DNA of 37,458 nt from Thermus thermamylovorans (GCF_004307015.1 NZ_SIJL01000012.1:1-37458), one strand, 5' to 3'; counted from the stretch's first letter, positions 27,392 to 35,127 are shown. Notes: generated from the sequence alone by a model not told the origin. Program-made: numbers and translations.

Positions 27392-27950
27392 GCGCCGGAT
27401 CGAGGAGGTCTTAAGGAGGCGGCAGCCCGACCTCACCGTCCTCCTGGAGAACGTGCACAAGCCCCACAACCTCTCGGCCATCCTCCGGAGCTGCGATGCG
27501 GTGGGGGTCCTCGAGGCCCACGCGGTGAACCCCACAGGGGGCGTGCCCACCTTCAACGAGACCAGCGGGGGAAGCCACAAATGGGTTTACCTGCGGGTGC
27601 ACTCCGACATCCAAACGGCCATCGGTCACTTGAGGGAGCTGGGTTTTCGGATCTACGCCACCGCCCTGTGGGAGGATGCCCAAGACTTCCGGGAGGTGGA
27701 CTACACCGGGCCCACCGCCCTCCTCCTGGGGGCGGAGAAGTGGGGGGTCTCGGAGGAGGCCCTGGCCCTGGCCGACGGCGCCATCCAGGTGCCCATGTTC
27801 GGCATGGTCCAGAGCCTGAACGTCTCCGTGGCCGCGGCGGTGATCCTCTTTGAGGCCCAAAGGCAAAGGCTAAAGGCGGGGCTTTACGAGAAGCCCCGCC
27901 TGGACCCCGAGCTTTACCAGAAGGTGCTGGAAGACTGGCTCAGGAAGTGA
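27375..27950 (+). CDS. trmH: tRNA (guanosine-18-2'-O) methyltransferase TrmH
   Basis: The 191-residue SPOUT enzyme methylates G18 in the D-loop of tRNAs. Motif 1 [20 protein letters not shown] carries the catalytic arginine. Then follow [11 protein letters not shown], motif 2 [14 protein letters not shown] and motif 3 [22 protein letters not shown] (span), which make the SAM trefoil knot. GTG 27375 is the only start after an in-frame stop at 27366 and lies inside hisG. The protein is nearly the same as T. thermophilus TrmH. Its end overlaps a convergent small gene by 11 bases. Confidence 0.95.
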   Translation: MTEARRRRIEEVLRRRQPDLTVLLENVHKPHNLSAILRSCDAVGVLEAHAVNPTGGVPTFNETSGGSHKWVYLRVHSDIQTAIGHLRELGFRIYATALWEDAQDFREVDYTGPTALLLGAEKWGVSEEALALADGAIQVPMFGMVQSLNVSVAAAVILFEAQRQRLKAGLYEKPRLDPELYQKVLEDWLRK

Positions 27951-28179
27951 GGAGGGCCTCCTCTTCCAAAAGCTCCTCCAAGGCCTTGGCCTTCACCGCC
28001 AAAACGGAAACCAAGACCTGGAGCTCTCCCAGAAGCTCCTCGTCCTCAGGGCTCGCCTTGGCCCTCCTCCAGAGGGTGCGAAACTCCTCCGCCGCCCGGT
28101 CCAGCTCCTCCAGAAGCACTTCCCGTACCTCCCGCAAGCGCTCCCTGCGGACCTCCTTGCGCAATCCCGGCCTGGGCAT
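27940..28179 (-). CDS. Hypothetical helical protein, 79 residues
   Basis: I do not recognise this protein. It is highly charged and predicted to be a helical hairpin: a basic start (LRKEVRRERLREVREVLLEE) and an acidic leucine-rich end ([16 protein letters not shown]). ATG 28179 has AAAGGAG at good spacing and lies 2 bases after the stop of the 62-residue gene upstream, so it is co-translated with it. It is the last gene of a minus-strand run oxyR-ilvE-small-small. Confidence 0.6.
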   Translation of the reverse strand: MPRPGLRKEVRRERLREVREVLLEELDRAAEEFRTLWRRAKASPEDEELLGELQVLVSVLAVKAKALEELLEEEALLTS

Positions 28180-28181
28180 GG

Positions 28182-28370
28182 CTACTCCTTTCCCATTCTA
28201 CGCAACAACCGGGCCGCCCTGCCCTGGTAAGCGGCGATCTCCTTTTCCCAGTAGCGGATGAGCTCCCACCGGGGCGAGGGTCTTGCAAGCTCCGCTTCGA
28301 TCTTGGCCTGATGCGCCCGGATGCGGGCCTGGTAGCTGGCCACGGCCTTCTTCAAGCGGCGGTTTCCCAC
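28182..28370 (-). CDS. Hypothetical basic protein, 62 residues
   Basis: I do not recognise this protein. It is rich in Arg, Lys and Ala (SYQARIRAHQAKIEAELA, then a basic tail RAARLLRRMGKE) and probably forms two helices around a central aromatic patch (RWELIRYWEKE). GTG 28370 is 6 bases after the ilvE stop, and GGCCTCC in that gap offers no good Shine-Dalgarno, so translation may depend on coupling. It is followed 2 bases later by the 79-residue gene. Confidence 0.55.
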   Translation of the reverse strand: MGNRRLKKAVASYQARIRAHQAKIEAELARPSPRWELIRYWEKEIAAYQGRAARLLRRMGKE

Positions 28371-28376
28371 GGAGGC

Positions 28377-29324
28377 CTACACGTAGGTGAGCCAGCCCTC
28401 ATACTCGGGCCGCAGGCCCTTGGCGGCCTCCAGGTAGACCTCCCGTAGCCTCAGGGTGATGGGCCCGGCGGTGCCCTGGCCGATGGGCCGCCAGTCGATC
28501 ATGGAAACCGGGGTCACCTCGGCGGCGGTGCCGGTCATGAAGACCTCGTCCGCCATGTAGAGCTGGTCGCGGGTGGCCCGCACCACCTGGACCTCGTAGC
28601 CCAGGTCCTTGGCGATGCGGATCACGGAATCCCGGGTAATCCCCTCCAGGTTCACCGAGTGCTCGAGGGCATAGACCACCCCGTCCCGCACGAAGAAAAG
28701 GTTCTCCCCGCTGCCCTCGGCCACATACCCCTCCTCGTCCAGGAGGAGGGCCTCGTCCGCCCCGGCGGCCACCGCCTCCATCTTGGCCAGAGCGCTATTC
28801 ACGTAATTTCCCCCTACCTTGGCCTTGCCCGGCAGGACGTTGGCGGGGAAGCGGGCCCAGGAGCTGGTGACGAGCCTGGCCCCCCTGCGCACCGCCTCCT
28901 CCCCCAGGTAGGCCCCCCACTCCCAGGCGGCCACCATCACCTCCGCGGGGTTGTTGGGCAGGGGGTTCACCCCCAGGGCCCTGGCCCCCATCCAGGCCAG
29001 GGGGCGGATGTAGCAGCTTTTGTACCCGTTTTGGCGCACCACCTCCCGGATGGCCTCCTCCACCTCCTCGGGGGTGAAGGGGATCTCCATGCGCAGGACC
29101 TTGGCGGAGTGGAAAAGGCGCCGGACGTGCTCCTTGAGGCGGAAGATGGCGGGGCCCTTGGGGGTTTCGTAGGCGCGGATGCCCTCAAAGACGCTGGTGC
29201 CGTAGTGGAGGGCGTGGCTCAGGACGCTGGTCTTGGCCTCCTCCTGGGGAACGAGCTTCCCGTTCAACCAGATGAGCCCGGCCTTGATCTGCACGTCGCC
29301 GCCCTTGGCCTCAGGCTTGGTCAT
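28377..29324 (-). CDS. ilvE: Branched-chain amino acid aminotransferase
   Basis: The 315-residue protein is a fold-type IV PLP transaminase for Leu, Ile and Val, closely matching T. thermophilus IlvE. Motifs are LSHALHYGTSVFEGIRAYE, PLAWMGARALGVNP, the Schiff-base lysine in NVLPGKAKVGGNYVNSALAK, and YVAEGSGENLFFVRDGV. ATG 29324 has GGAGG six bases upstream; TTG two codons earlier is less likely. The N-terminus is about 11 residues longer than the T. thermophilus one. It overlaps the oxyR end by 14 bases. Confidence 0.95.
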   Translation of the reverse strand: MTKPEAKGGDVQIKAGLIWLNGKLVPQEEAKTSVLSHALHYGTSVFEGIRAYETPKGPAIFRLKEHVRRLFHSAKVLRMEIPFTPEEVEEAIREVVRQNGYKSCYIRPLAWMGARALGVNPLPNNPAEVMVAAWEWGAYLGEEAVRRGARLVTSSWARFPANVLPGKAKVGGNYVNSALAKMEAVAAGADEALLLDEEGYVAEGSGENLFFVRDGVVYALEHSVNLEGITRDSVIRIAKDLGYEVQVVRATRDQLYMADEVFMTGTAAEVTPVSMIDWRPIGQGTAGPITLRLREVYLEAAKGLRPEYEGWLTYV

Positions 29325-30255
29325 GGCCAACCTCCGCCCCCATCATAACCCCGCCCCCCGGGGCCGCCTCCCGCAAGGCGCGGAAGACCCCCCGGGCCTC
29401 ATCCCCCAGGGCCCGGGCCAGGGGAGCCTTGAGGCTTCCCTCCCGCAGGAGGAGGTAAACCGTGCGCCCCGCCCCCGGGGGGCTCAGGGGCCTCAGGTGG
29501 GCCCACTTGGCCCGGGGCAGGGTCCAGAGGGCCACCTCGGGGAGGAGGGTGAGCCCCCCCACCTCCTCCACCAGGAGGACGAGGGTCTCCAGGTCCCCGC
29601 TCTGGAACTCCACCTTGCGCCTCCCCAGGCTGGGGCGGCAGACGGAAAGGACCTGGTCCCGGAAGCAGTGCCCCTCGGAGAGCACCCAGGTGTCCTCCAG
29701 GGGGATCTCCAGGGGGTGGAGGCTTTCCCGGGCGTAGAGGGGGTGGCCCGGGGAGACGTAGGCCAGGAACTGTTCGGAGAAGAGGGGGAGGCCCACGAGG
29801 CCCGGCACCCGTTCCTCCGTGCCCACGAGCCCCGCGTCCAGCCGACCCTCCAGCAGACCCTGGAGGAGGCCCGGGGTGAGCTCCTCCCGCACGGAGACCT
29901 CGAGGTCGGGGTAGCGGGCGGCCACGCGGGGCAGAAGCCGGGGCAGGAGGTAAGGGGCCAGGGTGGGAATGACCCCCACTCGGAAAGGCCCCCGGAAAAG
30001 ACCCGCCTCCCCCGAGGCCAGGGCCCGCAGGCGCTCCACCTCCTCCAGGACCCTCCGGGCCTGGGCCACCGCCGCCCGCCCCGCCTCCGTAGGCTCCCCC
30101 TTCCTGCGGTCAAAGAGCCTTACCCCAAGCTCCCCCTCCAGCTTGCGGATCTGCACGCTGAGGGCGGGCTGGGTTAGGTAGACCCGCGCCGCCGCCCGGG
30201 TGAAGTTTCCCTCCTCCGCCAGGGCCACCAGGTAGCGCAGCTGATCCAAGGTCAT
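29311..30255 (-). CDS. oxyR: LysR-family peroxide regulator OxyR
   Basis: The 314-residue protein has an N-terminal LysR helix-turn-helix (LRYLVALAEEGNFTRAAARV and TQPALSVQIRKLEGELGVRLF) and a periplasmic-binding-type sensor domain. Cys197 and Cys206 in GHCFRDQVLSVC reproduce the spacing of the redox cysteines Cys199 and Cys208 of E. coli OxyR, so disulphide switching by peroxide is expected. It faces the dimanganese catalase gene across 103 bp, a normal arrangement for a LysR regulator and its target. Its 3' end overlaps ilvE, which suggests co-transcription. The last 20 or so residues are glycine/methionine-rich and may not be conserved. Confidence 0.9.
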   Translation of the reverse strand: MTLDQLRYLVALAEEGNFTRAAARVYLTQPALSVQIRKLEGELGVRLFDRRKGEPTEAGRAAVAQARRVLEEVERLRALASGEAGLFRGPFRVGVIPTLAPYLLPRLLPRVAARYPDLEVSVREELTPGLLQGLLEGRLDAGLVGTEERVPGLVGLPLFSEQFLAYVSPGHPLYARESLHPLEIPLEDTWVLSEGHCFRDQVLSVCRPSLGRRKVEFQSGDLETLVLLVEEVGGLTLLPEVALWTLPRAKWAHLRPLSPPGAGRTVYLLLREGSLKAPLARALGDEARGVFRALREAAPGGGVMMGAEVGHDQA

Positions 30256-30259
30256 AACT

Positions 30260-30319
30260 CTAAGTTATTTTAGCCCAGAGCCGAATCTATTGGACTTATT
30301 GCCGCCCCTGGCCTAGGGT
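30260..30319. promoter_or_regulatory. oxyR-catalase divergent control region
   Basis: For oxyR, TAAAAT on the minus strand (30272-30267) lies 11 bases before ATG 30255 and falls in the dyad CTAA-N6-TTAG (30260-30273), a possible OxyR box. For the catalase, TTGGAC (30290-30295), 18 bases, then TAGGGT (30314-30319) form a sigma-A promoter. The stretch between, with CTATTGGACTTATTG, is unusually AT-rich and is the likely OxyR activation site. Confidence 0.55.
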
Positions 30320-30325
30320 GGGAGG

Positions 30326-30350
30326 TGCCCGGCTTGGGCCGGGCAGGAGG
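30326..30350 (+). promoter_or_regulatory. 5'-end hairpin and ribosome binding site of catalase mRNA
   Basis: TGCCCGGC (30326-30333) and GCCGGGCA (30338-30345) form a perfect 8-bp stem with a TTGG loop, directly followed by GGAGG (30346-30350). The predicted transcription start is also near 30326, so the hairpin would form the very 5' end of the mRNA. Confidence 0.6.
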
Positions 30351-30358
30351 TGAGAAGG

Positions 30359-31267
30359 ATGTTCCTGAGAATCGACCGCCTGCAGATCGAACTCCCCATG
30401 CCCAAGGAGCAGGACCCCAACGCCGCCGCCGCGGTGCAGGCCCTCCTGGGGGGGCGGTTTGGGGAGATGTCCACCCTGATGAACTACATGTACCAGTCCT
30501 TCAACTTCCGGGGGAAGAAGGCGCTAAAGCCCTACTACGACCTCATCGCCAACATCGCCACCGAGGAGCTCGGGCACATCGAGCTGGTGGCGGCCACCAT
30601 CAACAGCCTCCTGGCCAAGAACCCGGGGAAGGACCTGGAGGAGGGCGTGGACCCCGTGGCCGCCCCCCTGGGCTTCGCCAAGGACACCCGCAACGCCGCC
30701 CACTTCATCGCCGGCGGGGCCAACAGCCTGGTCATGGGGGCCATGGGGGAGCACTGGCACGGGGAGTACGTCTTCACCAGCGGCAACCTCATCCTGGACC
30801 TACTCCACAACTTCTTCCTGGAGGTGGCCGCCCGCACCCACAAGTTAAGGGTCTACGAGATGACCGCTAACCCCGTGGCCCGGGAGATGATCGGCTACCT
30901 CCTGGTGCGGGGCGGGGTGCACGCCGCCGCCTACGGCAAGGCCCTGGAGAGCCTCACCGGGGTAGAGATGACCAAGATGCTCCCCATCCCCAGGATCGAC
31001 AACAGCCGGATCCCCGAGGCCAAGAAGTTCCTGGACTTGGGCTTCCACCGGAACCTCTACCGCTTCAGCGCCCAGGACTACGGGGACCTGGGCCTCCTCT
31101 GGCGGGGTGCCTCCCCCGAGGACGGGAGCGAGGTGGTGGTGGTGGACGGGCCCCCTGCGGGCGGCCCGGTCTTCGACGCGGGCCACGACGCCGCGGAGTT
31201 CGCCCCCGAGTTCCACCCAGGCGAGCTCTACGAGATCGCCAAGAAGCTCTACGACAAGGCCAAGTAG
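30359..31267 (+). CDS. Dimanganese (non-haem) catalase
   Basis: The 302-residue protein is nearly the same as the structurally known T. thermophilus Mn catalase, which breaks down hydrogen peroxide at a two-manganese site in a four-helix bundle. The metal ligands are present at family positions: Glu36 (GGRFGEMS), Glu70 and His73 (TEELGHIEL), Glu155 (FFLEVAARTHK) and His188 (RGGVHAAAYGK). ATG 30359 is preceded by GGAGG at 8 bases and gives the known N-terminus. It lacks a signal peptide and is cytoplasmic. It is probably controlled by the divergent oxyR. Confidence 0.97.
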   Translation: MFLRIDRLQIELPMPKEQDPNAAAAVQALLGGRFGEMSTLMNYMYQSFNFRGKKALKPYYDLIANIATEELGHIELVAATINSLLAKNPGKDLEEGVDPVAAPLGFAKDTRNAAHFIAGGANSLVMGAMGEHWHGEYVFTSGNLILDLLHNFFLEVAARTHKLRVYEMTANPVAREMIGYLLVRGGVHAAAYGKALESLTGVEMTKMLPIPRIDNSRIPEAKKFLDLGFHRNLYRFSAQDYGDLGLLWRGASPEDGSEVVVVDGPPAGGPVFDAGHDAAEFAPEFHPGELYEIAKKLYDKAK

Positions 31268-31284
31268 GCCATCCCCTATGCCTT

Positions 31285-31312
31285 CCCGGCCGGGCCTTAA
31301 GGCCCGGCCGGG
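31285..31312. terminator. 28-bp perfect palindrome between convergent catalase and dprA
   Basis: CCCGGCCGGGCCTT (31285-31298) and its exact complement (31299-31312) give a 12-bp GC stem with a TTAA loop. It sits 17 bp after the catalase stop and 1 bp before the dprA stop. There is no T tract on either side, so it would rely on the very stable stem for bidirectional termination. Confidence 0.65.
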
Positions 31313-31313
31313 G

Positions 31314-32315
31314 TTATGTCGCCCCATACCTGCCCCCGGGCAGGGCCTGGGCCAGGCCCTTGAGCTCCAAGAGGGTGAGGAGGGAAAGCACCCGCTCCGG
31401 GGGAAGCCCCAGGGCTTGGGCCAGGTCCTCGGGGAGGGCTTCCCCTTGGCGGAGGAGGGCGTACAGCCTTTCCTCCTCCCCGGAAAGCGCCACCGCCTCC
31501 TTGGGCCTCCCGGAAAACCCCAGGTAGGAGAGGGCGTCCTCCGCGGAAAGCACCGGGTAGGCCCCGTCCTGGATGAGGCGGTTGGCCCCCAAGGAGTTCG
31601 CGTCCGTGGGACGGCCCGGCACCGCCAAGACCTCCTTGCCCAGCTCCAGGGCGTAGCGGGCGGTAATGAGGGCCCCGGAGGCCAGGGGGGCCTCCACCAC
31701 CACCACCGCCCGCACCAGGCCGGCGATGAGGCGGTTTCTTCGGGGGAAGAACTCGGCCCTGGGCTCGGTGCCGAAGGGGAACTCGGAAAGGAGGTCCATG
31801 CGCTCCGCCAGAGCCTGGTGCTCCGGGGGGTACACCCGGTCCAGGGCGCTCCCCAAGACCCCCAGGGTGCGCCCGCCCCCCTCCAGGGCCCCCAGGTGGG
31901 CTTCCCGGTCGATCCCCCGGGCCAGGCCCGAGACCACGCCAAGCCCCGCCCCCGCCAGCTCCCGGGCCAGCCTCCGGGCGAAGGCCAGCGCCCAAGGGGA
32001 GGCCCGCCGGGTACCCACCAGGGCCACCGCCTTCCCTTCTTCCGGCAGCTCCCCTTTCAGGTAGAGGTGGGTGGGCGGCTGGGGAAGCCGCCTAAGCCCT
32101 TCGGGAAACCCTTCCTCCCAGAGACCCAAAAGCCGCACCCCCAAAGCCTCCGCCCGCTCCCGTTCCCCCCGGGCCCGCTCCTCAGCCTGGGAAAGCCCAG
32201 CCGCAGCCTGGGGAAAACGCTCCCTCAACGCCACCAGGGGATCCTCCGCCGCCAGAAGCTCCAAAAGCCGCTTGGGACCGACGCCCGGCAGAAGGGCTAG
32301 GGCCAAAGGGTCCAC
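31314..32315 (-). CDS. dprA: DNA-processing protein DprA
   Basis: The 333-residue protein loads RecA on incoming single-stranded DNA in natural transformation. A helix-hairpin-helix-like start ([20 protein letters not shown]) leads to the Rossmann core with [53 protein letters not shown] (span) and [25 protein letters not shown] (span). The C-terminus looks like the DprA winged helix ([20 protein letters not shown]). GTG 32315 lies 7 bases from a TATACT element. With pilMNOWQ in the same window it supports a competent organism. Confidence 0.95.
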   Translation of the reverse strand: MDPLALALLPGVGPKRLLELLAAEDPLVALRERFPQAAAGLSQAEERARGERERAEALGVRLLGLWEEGFPEGLRRLPQPPTHLYLKGELPEEGKAVALVGTRRASPWALAFARRLARELAGAGLGVVSGLARGIDREAHLGALEGGGRTLGVLGSALDRVYPPEHQALAERMDLLSEFPFGTEPRAEFFPRRNRLIAGLVRAVVVVEAPLASGALITARYALELGKEVLAVPGRPTDANSLGANRLIQDGAYPVLSAEDALSYLGFSGRPKEAVALSGEEERLYALLRQGEALPEDLAQALGLPPERVLSLLTLLELKGLAQALPGGRYGAT

Positions 32316-32322
32316 GGGGTGG

Positions 32323-32330
32323 AGTATACT
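32323..32330. promoter_or_regulatory. Palindromic -10 shared by dprA and era
   Basis: AGTATACT is its own complement and presents TATACT on both strands. On the minus strand it is 7 bases before the dprA GTG (leaderless). On the plus strand it would start the era mRNA near 32337 with a leader of about 62 bases. Confidence 0.55.
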
Positions 32331-32354
32331 GGAAGGCCCGGAAGGTCCAGCCCC

Positions 32355-32391
32355 TTGCCTCCGGGCAAATCCGAGGGGGCCGGGATCACCT
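32355..32391 (+). promoter_or_regulatory. era leader: hairpin and 16S 3'-end look-alike
   Basis: TTGCC-TCCG-GGCAA (32355-32368) is a small hairpin. GGATCACCT (32383-32391) then occupies the place of a Shine-Dalgarno, 7 bases before ATG 32399. It equals the end of 16S rRNA just upstream of the anti-Shine-Dalgarno, the segment known to be bound by Era. No GGAGG-like sequence is present. Confidence 0.5.
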
Positions 32392-32398
32392 AAAGACC

Positions 32399-33292
32399 AT
32401 GGAAAAGACCTACTCCGGATTCGTGGCCATCGTGGGCAAGCCCAACGTGGGCAAGTCCACCCTGCTCAACAACCTCCTGGGGGTGAAGGTGGCCCCGATA
32501 AGCCCCAAGCCCCAGACCACAAGGAAGCGCCTTAGGGGCATCCTCACCGAGGGGAACCGCCAGATCGTCTTCGTGGACACCCCGGGCCTGCACCAGCCCA
32601 TGGACGCCCTGGGGGAGTTCATGGACCAGGAGGTCTACGAGGCCCTTGCCGATGTGAACGCTGTGGTCTGGGTGGTGGACCTCCGCCACCCCCCCACTCC
32701 GGAGGACGGGCTGGTGGCCAAGGCCCTGAAACCCCTGGTGGGGAAGGTGCCCATCCTCCTGGTGGGCAACAAGCTGGACGCCGCCAGGTACCCCGAGGAG
32801 GCCCTGAGGGCCTACCACGCCCTCCTGCCCGAGGCCGAGGCCCGCATGCTCTCCGCCCTGGACGAGCGCCAGGTGGCGGGGCTCAAGGCGGAGCTTCTGG
32901 CCCTTCTCCCCGAAGGACCCTTCTACTACCCCGAGGGCTTCGCCAAAAGCGACCAGGACTTCGGAGAGTGGGCGGCGGAGATCGTCCGGGAGGAGGCCAT
33001 GAAGCGCCTTTGGCACGAGGTGCCCTACGCGGTGGCGGTGAAGACGGAGGAGGTGGCGGAACGGGAAAACGGCCTCCTGTACATCAAAGCCCTCCTCTAC
33101 GTGGAGCGGCCCTCGCAGAAGGCCATCGTCATCGGTGAGGGGGGCAGAAAGATCAAGGAGATCGGCCAGGCGGCCCGGAAGCAGCTGGAGGTCTTCCTGA
33201 ACCGGCAGATCTACCTGGACCTCGAGGTCAAGGTCTACCCCGATTGGCGCAAGGATAAGGAGGCCTTAAGGGAGCTGGGCTACCGCCCTTAG
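32399..33292 (+). CDS. era: GTPase Era
   Basis: The 297-residue protein has an N-terminal GTPase domain (P-loop [16 protein letters not shown] from residue 13, G2 [12 protein letters not shown]3 DTPGLHQP, G4 NKLD) and a C-terminal KH domain ([20 protein letters not shown]). Era binds the 3' end of 16S rRNA through this KH domain and checks 30S maturation. ATG 32399 is the normal start for the family. The gene stands alone between dprA and the acyltransferase. Confidence 0.97.
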   Translation: MEKTYSGFVAIVGKPNVGKSTLLNNLLGVKVAPISPKPQTTRKRLRGILTEGNRQIVFVDTPGLHQPMDALGEFMDQEVYEALADVNAVVWVVDLRHPPTPEDGLVAKALKPLVGKVPILLVGNKLDAARYPEEALRAYHALLPEAEARMLSALDERQVAGLKAELLALLPEGPFYYPEGFAKSDQDFGEWAAEIVREEAMKRLWHEVPYAVAVKTEEVAERENGLLYIKALLYVERPSQKAIVIGEGGRKIKEIGQAARKQLEVFLNRQIYLDLEVKVYPDWRKDKEALRELGYRP

Positions 33293-33328
33293 GTGAGGGC
33301 GGGCTCCACCCTTTGCCCTCCTTGCCCT

Positions 33329-33334
33329 TAGGAT
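33329..33334 (+). promoter_or_regulatory. -10 element of the hexapeptide acyltransferase gene
   Basis: TAGGAT is followed by exactly 6 bases and ATG 33341, the same arrangement as for aroK and the gene at 5237. Confidence 0.55.
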
Positions 33335-33340
33335 GACGGT

Positions 33341-34222
33341 ATGCCCTGGCTCCTGCCCCAAGCCATCGCCCCGCTGCACCAGAAAGCCCTGGACCGCTTC
33401 GTGGGATACCTGGTGGAGCGGCTTGCCGACCCTGGCGTGGACCGGAACGCCCTGGTGCGGGAGGAGCTCGCCCGCCTCCTCTACGGCCGGCCCTACGGGG
33501 AGCTCCTGGAGCTAAACCCCCTGGCCGCCTTAGGCCTGGACCCCCAGGGCATCACCTTTGAGGCGGAGTACTACGCCGCCACGGACCCCGAGAAGTTCCA
33601 GAAGGTCAAGCCCCTCCTCTGGTTCTGGAAGGTCCTGGACCTCACCCCCATCGGCCAGTCCGTGCACTCCGGGGTGGCCATCCGCCGCGCCCTGGCCCCC
33701 TTCATCTTCAAGCGGGTGGGAAAGAACCCCAAGTTTTTCCAGAACGTGGAGTTTTCCGTGGGCTATAACCTGGAGCTGGGCGACGACGTGGTGGTCCACC
33801 GCTACGTGCTCCTGGACGATATCGGGGGCATAAAGATCGGGGACCGCACCTCCCTTTCCGACTACGTGAACGTCTACAGCCACACCCACCACGTCCTGGC
33901 CTCCCCCGACGTCACCCTCAAGGAGACGGTCATCGGGAGCGGGGTGCGCATCACCTACCACGCCACGGTCCTGGCCGGGGTGCGCATCGGGGACGACGCC
34001 ATGGTGGGCACCGGGGCCATCGTCACCAAGGACGTGCCCCCCCACGCCATCGCCCTGGGGGTTCCCGCCCGCCCCGTGCGCTACAAGGTCCGCCACGACT
34101 GCCCCTACTGCCGCAAGGGGGAACCCCACCCCTCGGACCTGATCCCCAGGGCCCCCGACCGCAAGGGCAACCCCGACTACCCCGACTTTTTGCCCCCAGG
34201 CTTCGGCACCCGGGAGGCCTAG
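33341..34222 (+). CDS. Left-handed beta-helix acyltransferase, substrate unknown
   Basis: The 293-residue protein has an N-terminal helical part (about 1-120) and then a hexapeptide-repeat beta helix: YNLELGDDVVVHRYVLLDD, GGIKIGDRTSLSDYVNVYSH, a THH active-site-like motif (HTHHVLAS) and ATVLAGVRIGDDAMVGTGAI, closing with ALGVPARPVRYK. These belong to acetyl-CoA dependent O-acetyltransferases. The tail has HDCPYCRKGEPH, which may bind zinc. The acceptor is unknown. It ends 2 bases before ttuC, so the two genes are one operon; any link to sulphur transfer is only inferred. Confidence 0.8.
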   Translation: MPWLLPQAIAPLHQKALDRFVGYLVERLADPGVDRNALVREELARLLYGRPYGELLELNPLAALGLDPQGITFEAEYYAATDPEKFQKVKPLLWFWKVLDLTPIGQSVHSGVAIRRALAPFIFKRVGKNPKFFQNVEFSVGYNLELGDDVVVHRYVLLDDIGGIKIGDRTSLSDYVNVYSHTHHVLASPDVTLKETVIGSGVRITYHATVLAGVRIGDDAMVGTGAIVTKDVPPHAIALGVPARPVRYKVRHDCPYCRKGEPHPSDLIPRAPDRKGNPDYPDFLPPGFGTREA

Positions 34223-34224
34223 GC

Positions 34225-35034
34225 ATGTGGACCAGGGAGGAGCTGGACCGCTACCACCGCCAGATGATCCTGCCCCAGGTGGGGCCTGAAGGCCAAGAGA
34301 GGCTCAAGCACGCCTCCGTGGCGGTGGTGGGGGCCGGGGGCCTGGGGGTGCCGGTCCTCCAGTACCTGGTGGCCGCCGGGGTGGGGCGGGTGGGCATCGT
34401 GGAGATGGACCGGGTGGAGCTTTCCAACCTCCACCGCCAGGTGCTCTACGCCACGGAGGACGTGGGCCGGCCCAAGGCCCTGGTGGCCAAGGAGCGCCTT
34501 CTGGCCCTAAACCCCCTGGTAGAGGTGGAGGCCTACCCTCTGCGCCTCACCTCGGAAAACGCCCTGGAGGTCCTGAGGCCCTACGACCTGGTGGTGGACG
34601 CCTCCGACAACTTCCCCACCCGCTACCTGGTGAACGACGCCTGCGTCCTCCTGGGAAAACCTTTGGTCTACGGGGCCATCTACCAGTTCGACGGCCAGGC
34701 GGCGGTCTTCCACCACCCTACCCCCGAAGGGGAGATGGGCCCCTGCTACCGCTGCCTCTTCCCCAAGCCCCCTCCTCCGGGCAGCGTCCCCTCCTGCGCT
34801 GAGGCCGGGGTCTATGGGGTCTTGCCGGGGGTGGTGGGAAGCCTCATGGCGGCGGAGGCCCTCAAGGTGCTTTTGGGGATCGGGAAACCCCTGGCCGGAT
34901 CCCTGCTCCTCTACGACGCTCTGGAAGGCCAGTTCCGCAAGCTCGCCTTGCGCCGCAATCCGGCCTGCCCGGTCTGTGGGGACCACCCCACCCAGCGGGA
35001 ACTCATCGACTACGAGGCCTTTTGTGGCCTTTGA
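34225..35034 (+). CDS. ttuC: Ubiquitin-like-protein activating enzyme TtuC (ThiF/MoeB family)
   Basis: The 269-residue E1-like protein adenylates the C-terminus of sulphur carriers. The ATP site is VAVVGAGGLGVPVLQYL, with the DRVELSNLHRQVLY loop and catalytic Asp in VVDASDNFPTRYLVND. Zinc cysteines occur as CYRC and CPVC, and a conserved Cys lies in SVPSCAEAGVYGVLPG. It closely matches T. thermophilus TtuC, which is known to activate TtuB for tRNA 2-thiolation and also ThiS and MoaD. No carrier gene is adjacent here. Start ATG 34225 is 2 bases after the previous stop. Confidence 0.9.
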   Translation: MWTREELDRYHRQMILPQVGPEGQERLKHASVAVVGAGGLGVPVLQYLVAAGVGRVGIVEMDRVELSNLHRQVLYATEDVGRPKALVAKERLLALNPLVEVEAYPLRLTSENALEVLRPYDLVVDASDNFPTRYLVNDACVLLGKPLVYGAIYQFDGQAAVFHHPTPEGEMGPCYRCLFPKPPPPGSVPSCAEAGVYGVLPGVVGSLMAAEALKVLLGIGKPLAGSLLLYDALEGQFRKLALRRNPACPVCGDHPTQRELIDYEAFCGL

Positions 35035-35127
35035 TGCCGCCGCCTTGCCAGGTAGAGGGCTCGGCAAGCCCCTTGGGCCTGTAGGGAGCGCGGCATAGCG
35101 GGAAGAAGGGGGCCTCGAGGGGAAAAC

